Source: Pseudisothecium myosuroides (lineage: Eukaryota > Streptophyta > Bryopsida > Hypnales > Lembophyllaceae). Taken from it: a stretch of DNA of 64,000 nt. The stretch is taken from assembly GCA_951799445.1 (NCBI GenBank), contig OX637295.1, positions 20,770,001 to 20,834,000 on the forward strand, given 5' to 3'. Shown here piece by piece: positions 10,188-22,113 of the stretch (its first letter is position 1; each line of letters starts with the position of its first letter). Under the pieces are notes generated by a model that did not search any database, was not told where the DNA came from, and was given only the letters and a program-made list of their open reading frames with translations. The position numbers and the translations under genes are program-made.

Positions 10188-13100
10188 ATGAAGATCAAAG
10201 TGTAAACCTTGACAGACGAAGCTGCCACTCCAAAATGCATAGGAACCATGAAAGGCGAGGCTGGAGAATCACTTGCTGACCTCAGAATGCGCCTAGAAGA
10301 GAAGCAGGTACTGAATTTCAGATTCTAGTACTGGGATGTGCAAGAATCTTGCAGAGTGGCCGTCACGCTAGAATCTTTGAACGACATTGAGCACACTGTT
10401 TTCATGATCCCGGCTGTTGAGGGGGAGGATGAATTGCAAAATTCAGGGTACAAAAGACAACGACTTGGCAGCGAAGCAGATGTTGGCGACATCTCTGAAG
10501 GTCACGACGTCGAGGTGGAGGTGCCAGAATTTCAACCAATTGACACCACCGGGTCTGTCGAAATCCAAGCAGATGTAGCCTCCTGCTCGAGGGTCAGTGC
10601 CTCCACCGAAGAAAATTTCCTGTAGTCTCAGATTGCGTCTGCACAGCTCATGGGCACGTACTACGAAGGAGAGCAGAAACTACGCAAAGTTCTAAAGGAC
10701 GTTTCTCTAGAGGACCATGAGTGGCGTTTGAAGTCATACGACAGCCACGACAAAGCTATTGTAATCCTCTACTGCTTGGAGTGCAAGAAGGACTTCGGTG
10801 GGACAGAGGGGCTTCATACAAAGGACAGAATTTCAAATCTGTTCTCAAATTTTAGGAAGAGTCACATCATGAGTAACCAGCACATCCGAAGTTGGTGTTT
10901 GCGGAAGGATTTAGATTGGTGCAATCACCCCCAATCAGCAGCTAAGGGTAAAAAAACTGTGATTCTCACGACGGAAGACCACAGGCGTTTGGTTTTGGAA
11001 GGGGTTGAGATACTCAACCGAGTGAATGACAGTTTGGACCCGACCCGCAAGACCTTTGATTTGATCGGAGGGGATCCCCACAGCACGGAATTGAAGAGCT
11101 TTTGGTGGAAAAGTAAGTGTATGACGTGCAATGACATCTATACTTTGTGTCCTCCCAAGAAAAACCTAGAAGCAAACTTACGTAACCATGCTGGAGGGAC
11201 GAGGCATGCTGAGAAAGTGGTGGAGGCAGCCACATTGGCGAGGGGTCCTGCCAATCCTGGCAAGCGGGGCAGGCCCACGAAGTCCACAGGAGACACTTCG
11301 ATTTCAAGCTAGAAGCAGCTACATGCATTCTTTGGCCACGTTGTGGACAGCCCGTAGGTAAGTGTGCCTTGTTCCATGGATCTTTTGGAATGCAAAATTT
11401 TCATGTGCTGGGGGTTTAGGGGACCGTTTGCTGTGTATGCTGGGAAATCATGTGACGTTCTTGCATTGCTGTTTGACATAAAGCCCGGTCAGAGTTGGTA
11501 CCCCGAACCTTGGCTACAGGAAGTTGTCGTTGTAGACAGAAATTGTGTACAAATTAATGGAACCTTCAGACATCGCAGTTGCCTTCGCGTATCAATGAAT
11601 AACAAACCCTGGACTAGTCTAACTTGCAGTATGTGCGCAACTATCCCATGTTTAACAGACTTTAGGTTGAGGGTGATGAGGGAGGACAAGTGTATTCAAA
11701 AACGAGGTACGAGAAATACTGACGGTGGGAGACGCATTGGATACCTTTCCTTGCCGGAACTCACTACACACAGTAGGACTGTCTCTAAGAAATTCAGAGC
11801 TGAGCGTCTTTATCATTGGGCTGCCAAAATTAGGATTGTGCAGCTCAAAGTTAAACGTCCTACACTAAAAGAATCCAGTTCCGCTGCTTCTAACGAACAT
11901 AATCTGCATAAGTTTTGTACAAATATTTTGGCAGCTCACAGGTCCGGTGCGTTTGGAGGTAGGCCAACGTTATGGGATTTTTTGCGAGATATTGCTCCTA
12001 ATTTGAATCGCAAGAAAGAGGGCTCTAGGTACTCAAAAAATTCGAAGGCCCTTGCCCAAGCCATGAAGGTTTATGGCGGAAGGAGGATGTGTGACTTGTT
12101 TTCACTAAACTACTCCGGTCCTAGTTACAGCACTGTGAAGAGGGAGAACAAGAAAGGCCTCCAACATATCCCAGGTGAGCACGGTGAGATTTTTGCAGCA
12201 ATAGGTGAAATTTACAAGGATGCTAAAGCTGCCCATGGAATTACTGGGCCAATTCCAGTGATACTAGCCGAAGATGAGACAAAGGTGAGAAGTCGGGTTT
12301 CTTACGAGCAATGTTTTGACAGCTTGACTGGTTTTTGTGGTCCAAAAGAAAACCATGTTTGTGTATCAAATTACAGACCTGTTGTGGGCGTGGGAGAGGC
12401 GGGTTACAACAAAATCTTAGAGTGTTTTCGGAATGACACAGTGGGGGGTTTTGCAAGGGTTTTGATGGTCAGTCCACTTCACGAGAAGTTGCCTAGGTTA
12501 GTGCTGTGCGTTTTCTATACCTGCAATTGCTTTGATTCAAAGTGGGTTCACAACCAGTGGGTAAAAATTGACAAATTGTGGGATAGACATTGCAAGAATG
12601 TTGTTGGACCTCTTATTGGCCATGCCAGTGATGGAGATTCCTGGAGGCGCCAACTGATGCTTGCGGAATATAAGTCCACAGACGGTGACCGGCTGAAATT
12701 AGATTGGGCAGGTTGGGTGTTTACTGGGAAGTTGGATTCTGAGGGGAATGTGAGTGGGTTACATGACCAAGATTTTATTCATAACGGAAAAAAATTAATT
12801 AACCCCATCGATTCCCCTGTACGGATGCCTCAGCTAGGATCAGAGGTAGTGACATTGACGCATTTGGGATTAATTTACAATAAGTTTTCCTATGACCAAC
12901 ATGGGCTGAAATTGGAGGACACTAATCGAAAAGATAGGCAGAATTGGGCGTCGGCTCAAAGAATTTGCCAAAAACGAGCTAGACGGTGTTTGTCACAATT
13001 GCGCATGTCGAACGAGGTTCATCAGGAGCGCACTCTTGGGACGGAGTCATACTTGGAGGTTTGCTCTAACTATATTGACATATTCCTTTCTCCAAGGTTG

Positions 13101-14650
13101 GACTTGAGGTCTCGCATTGTTTTGGCATCAAAAGTGTCATTCTTCTTTCGCATCTGGAAGTTGTGGTTTCAGTTTGGAAACCATGCAGTGGGCGGAAATT
13201 CCAAAAAACTAACAACTACCACAAATTTTATATCTCAGCAGTGCTTCATTGATGTGCAGATGTCCTGTCACTTTGTTGTCTTGCTAATCTGCCATTTTAG
13301 AGACAAGTACCCAGATTTTGCAGTTCCCCTCCATTTGACAAGGAGTGATGCTTGTGAAATATTTTTTCTAAAGTTGGGGAAATGGAAGGGAATGAAAGAG
13401 CTTATGATTTCCATCAGCTTGTGAGTACTGCTAACACACTAAATCGTTTGATAGCGACTGAGTTCAAAGAGAGTGGTCTCAAATTTGGAAGAGTTCACAA
13501 TAAAATGAAAAATGTGTGGTCGGACCTACACCCCTTGACATCCGACGAAGTTGCTTGCAATCTGTCCGATTATAGTTTGATTCCAATTACAGATGCTGAC
13601 GTAGTCTCAGCGTTAGAGGAGGGTTTGCTGGAAGCCCAAAAAATGCTAACAATTTTGAATATGGCCCCTCCTGTCGAATGTTGTGACAAATCCTGGTTTT
13701 TAACGCCGTGGTTGGTGGAAAGAGCTGATCCTCAACACTTCGTGTATGTTCTTGCAACTTCACCAATTAGGGGAGAGGACGGTGATGCCGAGGTTCTTTG
13801 TCATGACCTGGAAGCGAGTGCATCGGGAGAATCAAGCGTAGATAGCAACTCTTGCCCCACTGGTGATGCCGAGGAGGACATTGTGGAAGACGGATCAGCA
13901 ACCCTTCTAGTTCTAGAATCGGAGGTGCAGGATGTGGTGATGGAGATGCTAAACTTGGAGGAGCCCCAAGTTAGCTGTGCAATTCCTGCGGAAAAGGTAA
14001 TACCGTTCGTTGAATATGCAGGTCATAACATTTACAAATCCACCTTAGTATCTCAGCTGAATTCAAATCCATTTCTGTCCAAAGATAGACTAACGAGAGT
14101 GAAGAACTCGATTTACTTTAACAATTCCGATGATTACATCTCCACTTCCTCTTGCACGGAGACAATGCTTCTTGGTCTTGGGATGGACTGTGGGGTGTAT
14201 TTTATGCAGCGTAGTACCACGAATCCTTCAACTGCAGTGAATCCAGCAGCAAAGAAGACTAGGGGCAGACCGCCAAAAAAAAAGCAACCCACATGCGTGC
14301 TTAACGAAGTTGATCAAGGCACTTGGTGTATCGGAAGAGTTCAAAAAATGAGAAAGAAGGTGGGTACTCGGTGGGGGAATTGTAGGCAGCCAATTGACTT
14401 GCAAAATTGGGACGTTAACAGGGGTAAGCGACCAGGTATTGGCGGCTCCACTTGCATGGTCTATCTCAATTACTTCAGAAGAGTCGCAGGTTTTTGGAAA
14501 TTCAAGTACGACCATTGCGATTCAATTTGGGTGGATGTGGATACAATAATATGCACCGTGACAATGTCTTATGATGCGGAGATTGATTTATTCGAGCTTG
14601 ACCACGTTGATGCAAATTCCTTGGATGAATTTGTTGATAAATCAAAGTGA
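10188..14650 (+). pseudogene. Large DDE-type transposase-like gene with four stops and one frameshift
   Basis: One frame from ATG 10188 runs to about 13380, broken by TAA 10203, TAG 10326, TAG 10623 and TAG 11310. It then shifts by one base to the frame ending at TGA 14648-14650. Layout: an N-terminal acidic region; a Cys/His segment (CLECKKDF ... FRKSH) at about 10780-10880; a second Cys/His segment (CMTCND ... RNHAGGTRH) at about 11120-11210; an AT-hook (KRGRPTK) near 11265; the core with ILAEDETKV (Asp at 12273) and GHASDGDSWRR (Asp at 12630/12636); then NERAYDFHQLV and a second AT-hook (TRGRPPKKK) near 14260. Acidic residues in these contexts look like an RNase H-fold DDE/D core. An intron from about 11350 to 11629 (acceptor CTTGCAG) would keep the frame. 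A 54-bp intron 10593-10646 would remove the third stop. Each stop is one C-to-T change from a Gln codon. Probable role: DNA cleavage and strand transfer for its own element. Confidence 0.72.
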
Positions 14651-15641
14651 AGGAGTTCTTGTTGAAGGTATAGACCATCCTCGCGAACTACTGCAGAACT
14701 GTTTTGCTTGAGCAGCTTCTTCTGTACTTGGTAAGCTTCCCCTACTTAGAATTATGAGTGTAAAATTTTGTTTTTGGTGTCCGGGCTGGAATTGTCTCTT
14801 GTTTTAAAAAATTATGGTTTCTGAATGAGAACGTACTCAGTCTACAATGTGTTCATAATGGAAATTGGTTTTAGAATGAAAATGTGTGAAACTCATAATC
14901 AAAAAAAGAAAGGGGCCCCAAATCCATGTGATCTTTTTGCATCACTGGAAGATTGCGGTTCTTAATGAGGTTTGACCCTAAATTGCAGTACGGACCTACT
15001 TTAGCGTGTGATTAGTTTTCCAAATCAAAATATCAATGAGTATGATATGAAGTATGTCATTTCCTTCAATTTACATTTTTTGAGATGGTTTTGAATGTGG
15101 TGACTCATCTAGGGAGTTTGTAAACCTCAAATGAAGCCATGTGTGACCTGGTGGATGTTCTACTGTGTAGGCTGTGGCATTTAAATTCCACAGTTTGGTG
15201 TGCACTGGTCATGTCCTCTTCATGGCTTCGTCTAAATTTTTACATGGTCTTCTTCTTGTCACCCTCTTCTGAATGTCTAACCTTCTCGCTAGTACCGAAA
15301 TTCAAGATTTCCGCAGGTGGTTCTGCTTTTCTGAGTCGGGGTGTACCTGAAACATTGCGCTGCTCCTTGCCGTTGACTTAGCTGTAGTGCTGGGGTTTAC
15401 TGTTGTTGTTGTCTTTGTGCTTGTGGCTGCTCTATGTCCTTGAAGTCTTTGTGTCTTGTTTTCAGCAAATTCCGTGCGTCACTTGTATCTCCGTCACCTT
15501 GTACTTGTGCACCTAAGCTCCATGGATGGTCTCGGCGATTCTTTGTAGGAACTGGGGTTCCAGCCTACTTCCTTTCGTGACAGTCAGTCCACCTTAGAAT
15601 ACACATTTCATGATGCAATTCTCCCTGTCCTTGTGCCGCAG
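14651..15641 (+). other. 3' end of the transposase gene and probable introns
   Basis: A donor-like GGTAAGC occurs at about 14729 and an acceptor (GTGCCGCAG) ends at 15641. The frames in between (for example 15139-15381) are short and T-rich, with intron-like composition. No independent gene is supported. Confidence 0.4.
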
Positions 15642-16079
15642 GTGCAATTTGCAGACCCGTGGAAGTGGGATCAGCCAGCGGAGGAGCATCCGGCGACACT
15701 GGAGACTCTGGACTACTTGAGAGAGACGTGCCACTCCTGGAAAGAATTTGTGGAAGGGACGGCGGAGTGGGGCGCTTTAACCTTGGCGCGGCATGAGTTT
15801 TCTTTGTTGTTGCCTCCGCTGTGGACTAAGGAGGATGATTTTGTGCTCTTCCGCTTCCAACAGCACCGAAGCATTTTCGGCAGCACCTGGTGCCTTCCTC
15901 GACCCTTGGAGGACGACAACTGGCGCACTTCACCGTTTGGCAACCTGAGCGTGGAGGACCTGTTGGGACTGAGTGCAGCGTTGGAGGATGGTCAAGAGTG
16001 CGTTGCTTGGGCGAGCAATGGCGGCCTGCATCCGAGCCCATATCTGTGGATTTCGCCTGCCCATTGCGGTGTTAGTTAG
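15642..16079 (+). CDS. Exon-like frame of unknown function inside the 8.7-kb element
   Basis: From acceptor CCGCAG|GTGCAATTT the frame runs 145 codons to TAG 16077-16079. It encodes an acidic, Trp-rich segment (FADPWKWDQPAEEH, later WTKEDDFVLFRFQQ and PLEDDNWRTSPFG). GC and codon use are clearly higher than in the surrounding DNA. A donor-like AAAGGTATAAACC follows; a very similar GAAGGTATAGACC follows the transposase stop. It could be a second protein of the element, an alternative 3' exon of the transposase, or a captured host exon. I do not recognise the family. Confidence 0.5.
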   Translation: MQFADPWKWDQPAEEHPATLETLDYLRETCHSWKEFVEGTAEWGALTLARHEFSLLLPPLWTKEDDFVLFRFQQHRSIFGSTWCLPRPLEDDNWRTSPFGNLSVEDLLGLSAALEDGQECVAWASNGGLHPSPYLWISPAHCGVS

Positions 16080-17862
16080 TAAAGGTATAAACCATTTCCG
16101 TTTCTTCTGCATTTGTGATGTACTGCTCTTTTTAGCCTGAACTTGCTGCCTTTCTTTGTCTGGTGTTTGAGGTAGCAATAATATTGAACCAGAAGTTGAT
16201 AAGTGTGTTGCTCTTTCTCTTGCTTGCAGTGACTTCCAAGTGTAAGTAGATTGCAGAAGACGTGGGATCCCTCTCAACTAGCGTTGACTTCAGATTTTGA
16301 ATTTTGGTTACAACATCCGGCTGCTACTAGTGGTGCATGTGTTTTTGAACACGAGTGAAATATAAAATTTTGGTATTTGCGGCTATATTGCTAGTACCCG
16401 TGCTTGTACTGGTTGAAATTCCATCATTTGATTGACGTCCATTGTGCTTCATTTTTTGTTTCAACCTAAACCCGTCTATGTGAATGTGACTCTATGCATG
16501 TTGTTGTTATCGCAATATTGTTTTCATTTTTCAGATGCAAGTGCTGCATTTCCTATGAACAGGTCTGGTCTCTGAGAATTCAATGAGGACCGTTGTTTCC
16601 ACCTGCTTCTGCCGTTGGGAAAATTATCATTCCAGGTGTTTCAATGTGGTATTGTATTTGTGAATTCAGTGCACGTTTCTGAATATGGTTTTCTCTAGGT
16701 ACAAGGAATGAACTTCAATTCTGTACGTTGCTCAAATGCAAGTGTGTGAATATAGATTCCTATTTTTGAATTGAATGAACTTGCCATGGCTTTGTAAATT
16801 GAATGAATGCAATTGTGTATGCTAAAACACTACAGGTTTTCTGATTATGTGTTTAACAGTAGGTTCAATAAAGCATGCTCTTGTTCCCATTTTTGTTTGG
16901 TACCCGTGTACAAATGTAGTCTTTGTTTGTCCGATTTCACAGCAGTTTTCTGTTTTGGAGTTCTTTATTTGGTCAATGTGTTTCTTTACATGTGAGTTGC
17001 GTTGTGAATGGCTCCTTCCCAAGATTTACAGTTTTTCTTTTGTGGTTCATTGTGGCAATTGGAATGCTATCCAATATTCCAATGTTTGCTAGTAATGCAC
17101 TTAATTTTACAATGCAATAGTATTCTTCTTTGTATCATGTACTTCTACAAAGTATAAAAAAAATAGGGTGCCAAAAATAAGTCCCCCTAATCATTTACAA
17201 AAAAAAATAGGGTGTTCAAAAATACCCCTCGGTAGCTTTTTTTCTAAAAATAGGGAAGAAAAAAATACTTCCGAGAACATAAATACCCCCCTATTAAATA
17301 CCCCATTATTGCACGTGGTTACCAAATGTAAGAGGGAGTAAATCCCCCAAGCCCAAAAATGAGAGTTTGAAGCCATAAATTGGACATGTTGGAGGTCTAC
17401 TAACATTACAAGGGTTGACAATGAGTTTTTTTGAAAATAGCATCATGTCAATTGCACACATGGGGTCTAAGTAACCTTCCTTTACGTGAAAGCTACGAAG
17501 AGGGAAAAATTTTCCTCTATGAAGTTTTGGGTGCAATACAAGCGCACTCTTCTCTAGCAAAATTCTCTTTTTTAATGGAATTTTTTTTAATTTTTTTTAA
17601 ATTACAAAAAATGAAAATCTCCACAGACCCCTTTTTTGCTATTTTCTACTCCCAGCGACTTCTCCAGTACTTTGTAGTAGTCCGTAGTACTACATAATAC
17701 GAAATCAACGGGTTTAGATCTATAGGCGCCTTGAATCAACGGTTCAGATCTGCCGGGGCGCTTCTAAAACGTAGTTTTAGTAGTATTGCATTATATTGCC
17801 AGTCCTATGGCCAAAAAACGTAGTTTTGATGGAAAAATGTGAAGTGTTTCTTGCAACTATCC
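16080..17862. other. Right flank of the 8.7-kb element, non-coding
   Basis: T-rich DNA with several weak splice-like sites, then the subterminal region from about 17.15 kb. That region has repeated AAAAATAGGG motifs also found near the left end (about 9455 and 9595). No gene was recognised. Confidence 0.5.
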
Positions 17863-17875
17863 ACTAGCACCATTG

Positions 17876-18279
17876 ATTCATCATCTAAATATCGTTCATG
17901 ATCAGATTCTTCAAGAAATGTCAAATGTCTTTGTAAGCAATACAAGTTGAAGATTTGCCAAGGCACCAATACAATTTTAAGTGAATCAGTGGTAGTAGGA
18001 TGGATTATTAATGGTTTGAAGAATTCATATTTAACTAATTATGTATACTACTCCCACATGATAAGATTGGAGGAAAATAATTAGTTTTAAGAATGTCAAA
18101 AAAGAATGGAATTTTTTTTAGCAAATTTAGCAAAAATTAATAAGAGCAGTTGTTGCAAAATAAGAAAATGTGGCCAATGTTAGTCGGAAAGTTTAACAAC
18201 CATCTTCTATCAAGAAAAATTTTGATGACAAAATGAAGGAATTCCTTCATTGGTGTTTAATAAGGATGAAGGGTAGAGA
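17876..18279. other. AT-rich flank, nothing recognised
   Basis: DNA flanking the split MITE. No coding, repeat or RNA structure was seen. Confidence 0.4.
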
Positions 18280-18850
18280 GGTCTTTTTTATAATGAAATC
18301 CATTGTCTGTCATGAACCCTCAAAGGATATGGGATAGTTTGAAAATGAACACTTGACCGCTTATAGTCAAAAGCAAGGAATTGTATTCAAAGTAGAATTT
18401 CAAACTTCATTTTGGCATAGTAAAATAACTTTTTTCAAAAAACTTTGAACTAAGAATAGTTGAGAAAGCAATCTAACTTTCATCTCCAAAATGCCGTTTG
18501 TGACTTTTAACTTTTAAAGGTTATGGACAAAATTCAAAGGGGACGTTTGAAAATCTCAAAGAAATTTGTCTATAACTTTTAATTGGAGACTTAAAATCTC
18601 AAATTAGATTTTTAGAGATGAAATAAATCTTGATTTTTTTGATGAATTTAATTGAATAAATTTTTTTTTTAAATTATTGTACATTGCCTAAATGATGTCT
18701 AAAATTCTACTTTGAACACAATTCTTTGCTTTTGACTTAACTATGAGTAGTTGAGCTCCTACTAATCCTAACCATTGACATATTCCACATGGGTTGTTTT
18801 ACCTCCTATCACTCCATTTATAGAAAGTGCTTGTCTTTTTAACCTTCAAG
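18280..18850. repeat. Dispersed foldback repeat, copy 1
   Basis: Inverted halves face each other. A tract around 18370-18425 (GTCAAAAGCAAGGAATTGT...CAAAGTAGAATTTCA) pairs with its reverse complement around 18690-18745. The same structure recurs at 28.73-29.60 kb, and one half alone at about 19.68-19.80 kb. No target duplication could be defined. Confidence 0.65.
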
Positions 18851-19036
18851 CACATTAAACTAATTGACTTTTGGAGCTAGCTACCAAATATTTTGAATTT
18901 TTATAATATAATGTCAAATTTTTAGAAATAAAGTTTTAAAGTGTCAAAGCTACTTTGAGAATTTTAATTGATTACACGGCATCAATGTGACGACCCTATC
19001 CTATGGGTATAGTACATAGACAAATTATAGACAAAT

Positions 19037-19980
19037 CACTACAAGAATATAAGCATTCTATGACTACGTATATGACTACGTTTTCAGTCATTGTGGACAT
19101 GTATGACTGCTATAGAATTTTGGACTCTGTAGTCGTTGTGGACGAGTCCTTTATATAAATGACTACTTTTTTTATATCACCATCCATTTTCTACTATGGA
19201 TGTTTATCTACAGTTTCATCCAAAGGGGCTGTCGACGTAGCAATGACTATCTGACGTGGCATGTAGGTCACTGCAGTCATACTTCAGTCATATATGTGGT
19301 TCAAGTAGTAATATTGGTGGGGTCCACTTTGCCACACAAATGACACTTTCACACGTGTCCAATCATTTGTAGGATGAGCTTTCAAGATTGTCCTGTCATT
19401 TTTAAGTGACGCTCGTAGTCGTTTCCGAGTACAGATGGGGACTAGTCATTTTATAGTCTCATATGAGCACATTCAAAGTTTCATACCATATACAATACAC
19501 CAAATACAGTACACCATACACCATATACAATACATCATACAATATACACCATATTTGGCTTATGTCTTGCATGACTTCCAAATCCACTTAGTGGGTAAGC
19601 ATGAAGTGATGAAATGACAAGCCTTTTATAGAAGTGTAGTAGTAGTAGGCAAGACAAACAATGTGGGATATGTAAAATGCAAGAATTGTATTACAAATAA
19701 TATTTCAGACTTCATTGAGGTATAGTAGATTAATTTTTTCCAAAAAACTTTGAACTAATAAAAGTTAGGAAATCAATCTCACTTTCATCTCCAAAAATGC
19801 ATTTTACATTTTGAGCCTAAAATCAAAAGTTATAGACAAATTTGCTAAATGGATTGAAAATGATTGCCTAAGTACGGTAGTTCACACTTGGGCTCTGCAG
19901 TCATTTTCGAGTAATGTTGTAGTCGTTCATGGAGGTACAAGCAGTCATTACGCACTAAATTCTCCTTAAGCTTCAATTTT
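19037..19980. mobile_element. Possible truncated CACTA-type element with subterminal GTAGTC/GACTAC motifs
   Basis: CACTACAAGAA at 19037 matches a CACTA left end. Over the next kilobase, ATGACTAC and GTAGTC(G/A)TT recur more than ten times in both orientations, as in CACTA subterminal repeats. No matching right end was found. A half-copy of the foldback repeat (about 19.68-19.80 kb) and an AT-rich CACCATATACAATAC tract (19486-19557) lie inside. Confidence 0.4.
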
Positions 19981-20494
19981 TATTAAATGGCTTCATAGTT
20001 CTATTATTCTTGTCTTTGCTTCAAACGGACTAGATGTTTGCAAAGTTCAATTCATTTTTATAAGTCTCATTGACTGCCTCAAAAACTATTCAATTCTCTC
20101 ATTTAAAAAAAAATTTCATCATGGGTTCAAAATTCCAATATTTTTGTTACAAAGTGGACCCTATGTTCATCATTATAAAAGGTAATTGTACTTCAAAGGG
20201 CTAAACAAGATCCAACCTAAAGGTTATTAGTGGAGTTTTTAAGTTGTCAAATTGACGTGAAGTAAATAATTTTTAGAGTTAAAACTCCAAGTAATGAGTG
20301 ATGCTTAGAATAAATGTTTTTTTGCATGTTTTTCTTGAATTATTAGCATTCACTAGCAACTCATGTCTATGTAAAATTCAATATTTTTTTGCTACATTTG
20401 GATTTCTAATTTAACTTTTTTTTTCTATCAAAAATTCTGCCAATGGTTCAAAGCATTTTCAACAATTTAATAAAACCATTGAACTCATAAAACG
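19981..20494. other. AT-rich, no feature recognised
   Basis: Poly-A/T-rich DNA with no open frame or repeat of note. Confidence 0.4.
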
Positions 20495-22113
20495 CTGATA
20501 TTTTCACACCATTGGGATTGACAATTTTCATTTTTTTGGTTGATTTTTTATTTATTAATAATAGTTTCTTGTCTTCTTATACAAATTTTTAAATAAAAGT
20601 GTAATAAAAAAATTCAATAATCAATATGATGCATTTATTGTTAAAATATTTTCATAAGCTTTCAATTTAATAATACCTAGATACAAGATTTTTCATAAAA
20701 GTTTTGAAAGATGAAACTCCACTTTAATTTATGATGGTTTTACTAAAATAATCATGTTTTTAATTCAAGCATCATGATCTTGCAATTAATGAGATTTTTT
20801 AATCTAAACTTTTTTGAAGATTTATTTCACTCGTTATTTCAACAAGTTAATAAAAAGATCCTATTATTGGATTTTAAAAAATATATTATTTCTTAAAGCA
20901 TTTTATTGAGGGACATTGAAACAATTTTTGGCTTGAAACAATAAATGAAATTGAAAGTTTCAATAAATGAAACAACAAACTTTATATGTCAGTTCCACTA
21001 AATTTGGAATATTCCATCCGCCATTTTGACATTTTCATTATTTTGTAGTACCAACAAATGGATTAAAATAAGATAATAGGAGCCAATGACAACAATCTAA
21101 GATCCATAATAGAGTCTTTAAGACTAAACCCCTAAAGGACCACAAATTCAAATTTCAAACATAGATGAATGCATATATGTTCTAGAAGCATATATAATTT
21201 TTTTTTCATCCATTTAAATGTTTGTAGATTATTGTTGTAGTTTTTTAATATTTTGACTATATAAAGTTTCATAATCTTTCTTTGAAAAATTTCTATGGTT
21301 CAAGGGGCACAAAGTCACAAACACATTTGACACTTTGATTTTGACCTCAAAATGTAAATTTTTCAATTCAATTAATGGCCCTTCACAAACAAGGAAATGA
21401 AAATAATTAGAATTCAACATCTTGATCTATAAGAAAAAAATATTTTTGAAAATTACAAATATTGTATTTATAATAAATTTTAGAGTTTAGAAGGAATTTT
21501 AATTGGTTCTAAATTCTATTGAAAAATATTAGTTAGTGTATTGGTTAGTCTGATTGTATATCTATGTGATATAGTGTATGGATCATATTATACAATTTTT
21601 TTTAAAAGACATCATCAAATTGTTCTACTAAGTTCTATTTTATAATACATCTTTACAAATTTGGAAATAGAACTATCCCATGGTCCTTAATCTCTAACTG
21701 CTTGATCAATCATATGTTGATCTAAAATTTTGGGCTTGCTTGTATGTAGGTAGTTAAATTCTTTTGGTGTTTCAAAAAAATTTATGAACAACATTGAAGT
21801 TTTACTATTAAAAAGTTTTTATTTTCAACTAAAAAAGGTAAATACTTGGTTCATGAGAGGTCCTCAAAGGCATATGTGTACCATGGTCACTTGTACCTTT
21901 GTAGGATCACTCCCATTATTTAGACAAGCTTGCTAGTCTTACTTGATTTTGAGATCTAAAAAATTGTACTTATCCATTCGTTTTGAAAATGGTCCCAATA
22001 GAAAGAGTATAATAATATTATGATTTTTACCATTGAAAATTTAGTTTGGAGTTATTTGTGAATTTAAAAAAAATAAAGTTACATTTCAACAATTGCAAGG
22101 TGGATTGTATAAT
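20495..22113. repeat. Dispersed block copy A, first part
   Basis: Similar along its length to 33535-35680 (copy B). Shared landmarks include CACCATTGGGATTGACAA, TTTTTAATTCAAGCATCA and AGGCATATGTGTACCAT. It is interrupted at 22114 by the 5.2-kb MULE-like element and resumes at 27362. It is non-coding, and the nature of the original repeat is unknown. Confidence 0.75.

Larger units (their letters stand above)
9157..17862 (+). mobile_element. 8.7-kb DNA transposon with 4-bp TSD (Sola-like?), possible former autonomous element
   Basis: The left end GGGTAATTGCAAGAAACA (9157) matches the reverse complement of the right end, GGATAGTTGCAAGAAACA (ending 17862). ACTA (9153-9156 and 17863-17866) is duplicated, and removing the element plus one ACTA rebuilds the MITE it interrupts. 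A degenerate inverted similarity (GGGGAATTTACTCCC near 9410; the matching region lies near 17340) extends the ends. Inside are a transposase-like gene (10.2-14.65 kb) and a second exon-like frame (15.64-16.08 kb). Three short elements in this window share the ends. A 4-bp duplication fits Sola elements among known superfamilies; this assignment is an inference and was not tested. Confidence 0.82.
8909..17875. mobile_element. MULE-type MITE (about 260 bp) split by an 8.7-kb transposon
   Basis: The left part, 8909-9156, starts GGGTTGCTATTATGTG, carries GAGCC motifs and runs to CACATACTA. The missing end, ACTAGCACCATTG, reappears at 17863-17875. The intact relative at 29983-30232, in opposite orientation, shows this joined order without interruption. 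The flanks share a CATCATC core (8895-8907 and after 17875), consistent with an eroded 9-bp duplication. The interior is full of TATAGGTGT-type palindromic units and has no coding capacity. Confidence 0.8.

Noticed and set aside
10203..11312. TAA/TAG reassigned to glutamine (alternative nuclear code)
   Set aside because: The kinase gene and the 8.7-kb element use TAA/TAG/TGA as normal stops. Other transposon remnants also contain TGA stops, and the frames carry frameshifts, so decay explains the pattern better.
15139..15381. 80-codon plus-strand frame as a gene
   Set aside because: T-rich, intron-like composition between a donor and an acceptor, with no recognisable protein features.
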